Below are positions 43,265 through 48,610 of a stretch of DNA of 48,610 nucleotides, piece by piece. Source of the stretch: Priapulus caudatus. Taxonomy: Eukaryota; Priapulida; Priapulimorpha; Priapulimorphida; Priapulidae. The notes beneath the pieces are model-generated. The model worked only from the letters and a program-made list of their open reading frames with translations. It ran no database searches and was not told the DNA's origin. Location of the stretch: contig NW_014577448.1 of NCBI RefSeq assembly GCF_000485595.1, positions 93,603 to 142,212 on the forward strand, read 5' to 3'. How positions within the stretch are numbered: the first letter of the stretch is position 1; every line of letters starts with the position of its first letter. Made by a program: the position numbers and the translations under genes.

Positions 43265-43765
43265 ATTAAAGCCGTACAATGCGCATCCCAACGCTAATTT
43301 CTCCAGTACTAGGCTAGCAAATACTTCGTTTCATGCATAATCACACTACCTTATGACAAAATAAACTCTAGATCCTCCCATTTCACTGCGCGTTGTCTTA
43401 TAAAAGGTATTTGAAAATACCTCCAATGTTGTTCAAATTCTCCGATGTTGTTGACAGTTTCGCGCTGCTATCCCAAGCAACCGTGCAGCGGTGCTGCGGT
43501 ACAGCTGTACGGGTGTAGCAAAGATAAAAACATGTGACGTCACCTAACCACGTCGAGGCTAAATTGTTTGGCAAACAAGTCGGCGTTGGCGCCAGAATGC
43601 CAGTTTTCTCACCTCTTTCTTGTGGGTTTTAAGCAAACGCGCAGTGAAATGGGAGGAACTAGAGTTTATTTTGTCATAAGGTAGTGTGATCATGCATGCC
43701 ACGAAGTATTTGCTAGTCTAGTACTGGAGAAATTAGCGTTTGGATGCGCATAGTGCGGCTTTAAT
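43265..43765. mobile_element. Foldback element, about 135-bp arms
   Basis: Left arm from ATTAAAGCCGTACAATGCGC to about 43400; right arm about 43633-43765 is its complement (…GCGCATAGTGCGGCTTTAAT), including a matching CCTCCCATTTCACTGCGCGT block. The loop of about 230 bp contains GTGACGTCACC. No target duplication could be defined and there is no coding frame. Confidence 0.75.
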
Positions 43766-43940
43766 AATCTGCCGGTGCGTAGTCTGTGGACACAAGAAGT
43801 GGTCTCTAGTTACGGGACGTATATGGTGGGTGGGTCACGCACGCACACGCACGCACGCACGCACGCGGGAGTGTAGATATGCACGCACGCGCGCACTCAT
43901 CTCTCTGCTAATGCGTGTACATGCGTTGGCGCACCTGAGC

Positions 43941-44028
43941 CACAGGCACTTGAAGCGTTTAATTCAATAATATTTTATTAGCGTTTCAATAATATTTTAT
44001 TGAAACGCTTCAACTTCAAGTGCCTGTG
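43941..44028. mobile_element. Short hAT-type element (CACAGGCACTTGAAG ends)
   Basis: 88 bp. Ends CACAGGCACTTGAAGCGTTT and, inverted, CACAGGCACTTGAAGTTGAA. Flanked by ACCTGAGC at 43933-43940 and 44029-44036. Almost the whole element folds (TTTCAATAATATTTTATTGA). Same terminal 15 bp as 28775-29450, proving a family with two independent insertions. Confidence 0.9.
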
Positions 44029-44474
44029 ACCTGAGCACTCTCTTGACTGAACGCATATACGTCCGTACGCGGCACGATTATGCAGCCTCGCTCGCGCACA
44101 CTTTATGAACACACCTATACTTATGCTCGTGCGTGTGCACGCGCACTCTCGCGCACACACACATGCTGCAAAGCCGCGCATGCACACACAATCTATATAC
44201 GCTTGCACGCACACGCACTCATTCATGCACTCGAAAACGCATTTCACGTGTTTATGCGTGCACGCGCACTCACGCACGCACGCGCGCTTTTCTGAAGCAT
44301 ATATGCGACTACTCCAACGCTCTTCCGTAGCCCTACCAAGCTGCGAGACTAACAACACGATTCTTCGTCGCCTGACCGATTCGTGGAGCCACCTGTTCCC
44401 TCTTATCTCGTATAGCATAGAAGGAAGCCACTGTGACGTTATCAATATAGGCAGATTCCCCCATGATTTTGGTC

Positions 44475-44793
44475 AACATGTTCTGCTAGCATCGATGAAA
44501 AATACGACATACGCATATACGCTGTCCTATATGACACGCGTTGCGCAATACATTTACATATTTTTTATATATTCAAGAGCTAATAATACCTGAGCTAATA
44601 ATACCATATAATAATGTAGTTCCAGCTCTTGATATATGGTATCGCAACATGTTCTGCTAGCATCTATGACAAATACGACATACGCATCTACACAATATGT
44701 GTCATAGGAAGAATCTTCCTATGACAAATAGTGTCATAGGAGAACGTATATATGCGTATGTTGTATTTGTCATAGATGCTAGCAGAACAGGTT
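44475..44793. repeat. Repeated ATGTTCTGCTAGCATC blocks with hairpins
   Basis: The block CAACATGTTCTGCTAGCATC … ACGACATACGCAT occurs at about 44475 and 44645 in direct orientation, and inverted at about 44749-44793. Between the first two lies an AAGAGCTAATAATACC…GCTCTTG hairpin (about 44575-44632). The second and third form a stem with TGTCATAGGA hairpins in the loop. Confidence 0.7.
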
Positions 44794-45367
44794 GTTTTGG
44801 CCGATGACTGGCACTGTGAGTCTGTGTGCTCTGCTTTCACAGCGGAGGATGGGGCGCGCGGACGGTGGGCAGTGGGAAGCATAAATTCTGCGATTCGCTC
44901 CAGGGCTGTCGCATCCAAAACCCAGCTGCATCTCGCTGCAAGCTTTCGGTTGTAGCATTAGACCGGGCACTCGGAAGTAATATGTGAAGTCGAGAGAAAC
45001 AGGAGCCCGCAGGGAATACATTCTCCTGACCGCAATGGCTGGTTATAGTAAGTGCGTGCTATGTGATTTAGTCGCGTGGCACTGGCGTTCTGCGAGCATA
45101 CTGGGATAGATATTACAGAGGAAAGGAATGATACACATACCTTTATAGTGGACTGGGTAAGAGAAAGAGAGGGTTAGAGATCATATGGATAGACAGCTAG
45201 ATGTTTTGACAGAAGGACGGAGAGAATGAGGGGCAGACGGGAGGATGAATGGACAGAGGGTTAGGTAGACGGACAGACGGAGAGGTGGAGGGACGGGCGG
45301 GTTGGGCGGTTGGGTGGGCTTGTAAGCTTTGTGTGTGGGTGGGTGGATGATGTATGAATGAATATAG

Positions 45368-45526
45368 ACAGAAAGCGAGAGAGAGAGAGAGAGAGAGACA
45401 GAGCGCCCGAGAGAGAGAGAGCGCGAGAGAGAGACGGAGAGAGACAGAGCCAGAGAGAGAGAGAGAGAGGAAGAGAGAGAGAGAGGAGGAGAGAGAGGAG
45501 AGAGAGATAAAGAGAGGAGAGAAGAA

Positions 45527-45571
<45 letters not shown>

Positions 45572-45590
45572 CGCGAGAGAGACGGAGACG
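45368..45590 (+). repeat. (GA)n tract
   Basis: Interrupted GA dinucleotide run of about 220 bp. Confidence 0.95.
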
Positions 45591-45739
45591 TGGGGGTTGG
45601 GTAGAGGCGGAAGTAGAGGTTGAGTAAGTGAGAGTGAGAGCAGCGAGATAGTGAGTAGTAGAACATATATATACGTACAGTCGGAGGCACATGTACATAC
45701 ATGTGTTTGTACGTCATCGCATGCTTTAGCTTTGCGGCT

Positions 45740-46530
45740 CCCATGTTTTCAGCGCTCGCCATCTGTATATAGAGAGGAGAGGCTGGCCGGATATTTCCGA
45801 GACGCCCGCGTCCTCCGCTGCGGTCGGACGGAGGAAATTATTTCGAGGCGGCGCTGCGTATGCCGCGGCGGCGACCGAGAGCGCACAGTCGACCGGTTTT
45901 GCGCAGAGAATCGTTGTTGATTTTTCCTCCCGTAAACATAAATTCGGAGTGTAAACGGTCGTCGAGTGGCCGCGGTGTTATTTCGCGCCCGCGCCCGCGG
46001 CGCTTTGCGCTTAATGCGCCCGCTATCTAGGAACGTGTTTGATGTCAAGTATTCGAGATTTACAGCGAGAGCCCAGAGAGGAGAGCCCCCTCCCCCCCTC
46101 TCTCTCTCTCTCTGCTTCTCTCTCGCGCGCTGAGTGAAGCCCGCGTAAATTGAAAGCATCTGCGCTAGCGCTTTCAAGTTCATTTGCGATTGCGAAGCTG
46201 GAGCCTGGCATTTTTCTCGTGCGAACTCGAGCGTCGGCGACGGCAGCAGAGTGCTCTCGTAACGTTGGCGACAAGTGCCGCCTCCTCGCCGAATCTCGCC
46301 TATTCTCGTCATTCTTGCTGTTTCCCGGTGCGCTCGCTATTCTTCTCTCATCTCTCGTCTTTCTTTCGTCTATCTGCGTCGTCGCTTCTGCGCGACGTTT
46401 TTTATCGAAGAGATTTTTCTCGTCGGCATAGGCCGTGTCGCTTTCACTAGCAGCCGGTGTACACGTGATAAGAACAATATATCGTAGCGTGCATCGTGTT
46501 ACCCCCACGGACCGCGCCTCCACTGCGGCG
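45740..46530. other. CpG-rich stretch without an assigned gene
   Basis: Many CG dinucleotides (CGCGCCCGCGCCCGCGGCGC near 45985; CGTCGTCGC near 46376), unlike the AT-rich introns to its left. Both strands have frames of up to 96 codons, but none resembles a family I know. It could be a promoter-like island or sequence from elsewhere. Confidence 0.4.
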
Positions 46531-46539
46531 CACAGCGGG

Positions 46540-46585
<46 letters not shown>

Positions 46586-46621
46586 GAGAGAGAAGAGAGA
46601 GTGAGAGAGAAGAAGAGAGAG

Positions 46622-46683
<62 letters not shown>

Positions 46684-47046
46684 GAGAGAGAGTGAGAGAA
46701 GAGAGAAGATGAGAAGAGAGAGAGAGGGAAGGGAAGAAAGAGAGGAGATGGGGGGGGGAGAAGCGAAAGAGAGAGGGGAGGCGAGAGGAGAGAGGGGAGG
46801 AGAGAGAGAACGAGGGAGAGAGAGAAAGAGTGAAGAGAGGGAGAGGGAAGTGAGGAGAGAAGGGAGAAAGGGGGAGAAGAGAGGCGAAGAGGAGAGAGGA
46901 AAAGAAGGCGAAGAGAGGAAGAGGAGAGAGAGAGAGAGAGAGAGAGAGGCGAGAGGAAAGAGGAGAGGACAGGAGAAAGACAGAGAGAAAGAGAGAGGCG
47001 AGAGGAAAGAGGAGAGGACAGGAGAAAGACAGAGAGAAAGAGAGAG
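46540..47046 (+). repeat. (GA)n tract and purine-rich sequence
   Basis: About 500 bp. Near the 3' end a 58-bp unit (GGCGAGAGGAAAGAGGAGAG onwards) occurs twice in tandem (about 46948-47005 and 47006-47046, the second truncated). Frames of up to 358 codons crossing it are artefacts. Confidence 0.93.
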
Positions 47047-48040
47047 CCGCTGCGGAATATGCCGCCTCGTCGTGGGGGTGGTGGCATCATCCAATGCACT
47101 CGCTCGTAACGTTGGCGTGAAGACGAGACGATACTTAAGGGTAGAGTAACAGGCCGGCTGGCCGCGTCTGCGAGTCATTCGCGTAATATTATATCTATTG
47201 CTCTCTGTCGTCGTCGCAAAGATTGTAGTTTGCGAAGCGCGTTTATTTTGTGCGTGTCTCCGTCGACGGGAGAAAGCCGCTTGGGACGGACTCGGATTAC
47301 ACGCACACAAAAAATCGGCCGACTCAAAATTTTACGAAAAGCGCGCAATAATTGGAAACCATACTTAACGCGGCATGCAGTGCGTCCTCCCACTGTGCCA
47401 CTGGCTGCGGTATATCATGTGCGCCCTTCTCACACATTACATCCAATTACGAACACCAACGTCTTGCGGCGTTTATATAATATATAGTTAATTTATAATT
47501 TTAGTTAATTTTAATAGGTTATAGTTGGTTTGAGTAGTTATATAAGTTATATATTAGTAGTTTCGTAAACACTAACGTGGTGTTTATGTTTAAATATAGT
47601 GTGAACGAACGCGCACGATCCTGCAGCCAGTGGTCTGTGCCTGTTGCTAGGCCCTATATGCTAGCTAGCTATAGGCGAACACACGCTTACGGCAGCTGCG
47701 TGCTAAACACCGACAGTGGCGCGAACGGCAGGCACGTATTTGTAGTATTTGGATCTTGGCAGTGACGAAAACAACTGAACTTGAAAACAAGCGCTAAAAT
47801 TTGTGGAACGAGTTGCGAAATGTTGAATGCGAAGAATGCTTGCACTGTTGTACATGTATGCCTGGAAAACGTGTTGGCGTTAAATAAACGTTGGAAGCAT
47901 TAGCGTGGATACGGTTGATCTCCTTACCTTTCCTGACCTACTTACCCATCTGCCTACCTAACTAAGTAGTAACCTACTACTACTAGGTAGTAACTAGTAA
48001 CTACTGCCTACTGATACACGCTAGCGAGACCAACAATAAA
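47047..48040. other. No recognisable gene
   Basis: First about 400 bp CpG-rich, then AT-rich. No frame with family resemblance and no clear repeat boundary. Confidence 0.5.
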
Positions 48041-48112
48041 GACGACGACGACGACGATGACGACGACGGAGACGCCGGCAACAGTAATAACAACAACAGC
48101 AATAGTTCTACC

Positions 48113-48149
<37 letters not shown>

Positions 48150-48235
48150 CCAACAACAACAACAACAGCAACAGTACAACACAACAATAACAACAACCAC
48201 AACCACAACATCATCATCATCATCATTATTTTCTG
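48036..48235 (+). repeat. (GAC)n, (CAA)n and (CAT)n microsatellites
   Basis: GACGAC, then CAACAA (about 48107-48190), then CATCAT units in series. Confidence 0.92.
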
Positions 48236-48418
48236 TCACCGTTAACGCTCGATAGCTTTAATATGCTCGAAGAAAGAATGCATTTCGTCTTCTAGATACA
48301 TTGAAATACGTATGTCGCCTATTACGACATCCTGTGTTGTCAGCAGAGGACAAGCCGTACATTTATTGGAAGCCATGTAACGAGACGTGTGATATCACCT
48401 TCTTGCCTGGCTTCCTTC

Positions 48419-48610
48419 GTATGTGTGTGTGTGTGTGTGTGTGTGCGTGCGTGCGCGCGCGTAGTGTGCCGATGCTGCGAGTAAGGCAGGTTGCCTGCGT
48501 TATCTGCCTATTGATCCTCTATCCCTCTCTTTCCCTCTCCTTCTCTCTCCCTCTCCCTCTCTCTTCCTCTCCCTCTCCCTCTCCCTCTCCCTCTCCCTCT
48601 CTCTTCCTCT
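48419..48610 (+). repeat. (GT)n/(GC)n then (CCCTCT)n
   Basis: A GT run turning into GCGTGCGCGC (48421-48462), and from about 48520 to the window end CT-rich hexamers, mostly CCCTCT. Confidence 0.92.

Overview
This window is nuclear DNA from an animal, most likely a marine invertebrate; I cannot name the species. The evidence is GT-AG introns of 0.2 to 7.6 kb, two animal gene families (ANKS1 and HIRIP3), many non-autonomous DNA transposons, CR1-like retrotransposon debris, very long (GA)n tracts, and interstitial CCCTAA/TTAGGG repeats. The last point argues weakly against an arthropod with TTAGG telomeres.

Two genes can be supported, lying head to head. On the minus strand, a HIRIP3-like gene (HIRA-interacting, chromatin-associated family) starts at 28063 and runs to about 18349 in five well-phased exons plus a possible sixth. 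Its large exon encodes a highly acidic region with ten 'DD(E/Q)VL' repeat units. On the plus strand, the 5' part of an ANKS1-like gene (ankyrin-repeat/SAM/PTB adaptor, 'Odin') starts at 28450, only 386 bp away. Its exons 1 to 3 (28450-28556, 36138-36215, 38773-38929) splice in perfect phase into the N-terminus and first ankyrin repeats. The later exons are not in the window.

Layout: 1-3.8 kb holds no recognisable gene; 3.8-5.4 kb is (GA)n and GTAGCA-type repeat; 5.3-14.5 kb holds two error-ridden copies of one 3.2 kb segment, the second split by a 549-N gap and 2.3 kb of other sequence; 14.5-17.5 kb is long (GA)n, an 8-bp tandem repeat and (CTCA)n; 18.3-28.1 kb is the HIRIP3-like gene, with exons 3 and 4 falsely duplicated across a 10-N gap; 28.1-28.45 kb is the shared promoter; 28.45-38.9 kb is ANKS1 exons 1-3 with introns full of transposons; 39-48.6 kb is intron or intergenic sequence with repeats and a CpG-richer block at about 45.7-47.5 kb.

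The strongest non-gene signal is a set of short terminal-inverted-repeat elements whose boundaries can be fixed by target-site duplications. Four complete elements have 9-bp duplications. Three of these carry a telomere-like CCCTAA/TTAGGG core, and one of the three was later split by an 8-bp-duplication (hAT-type) element. A fourth long hairpin with the same kind of core lies in HIRIP3 intron 1, but without a defined boundary.
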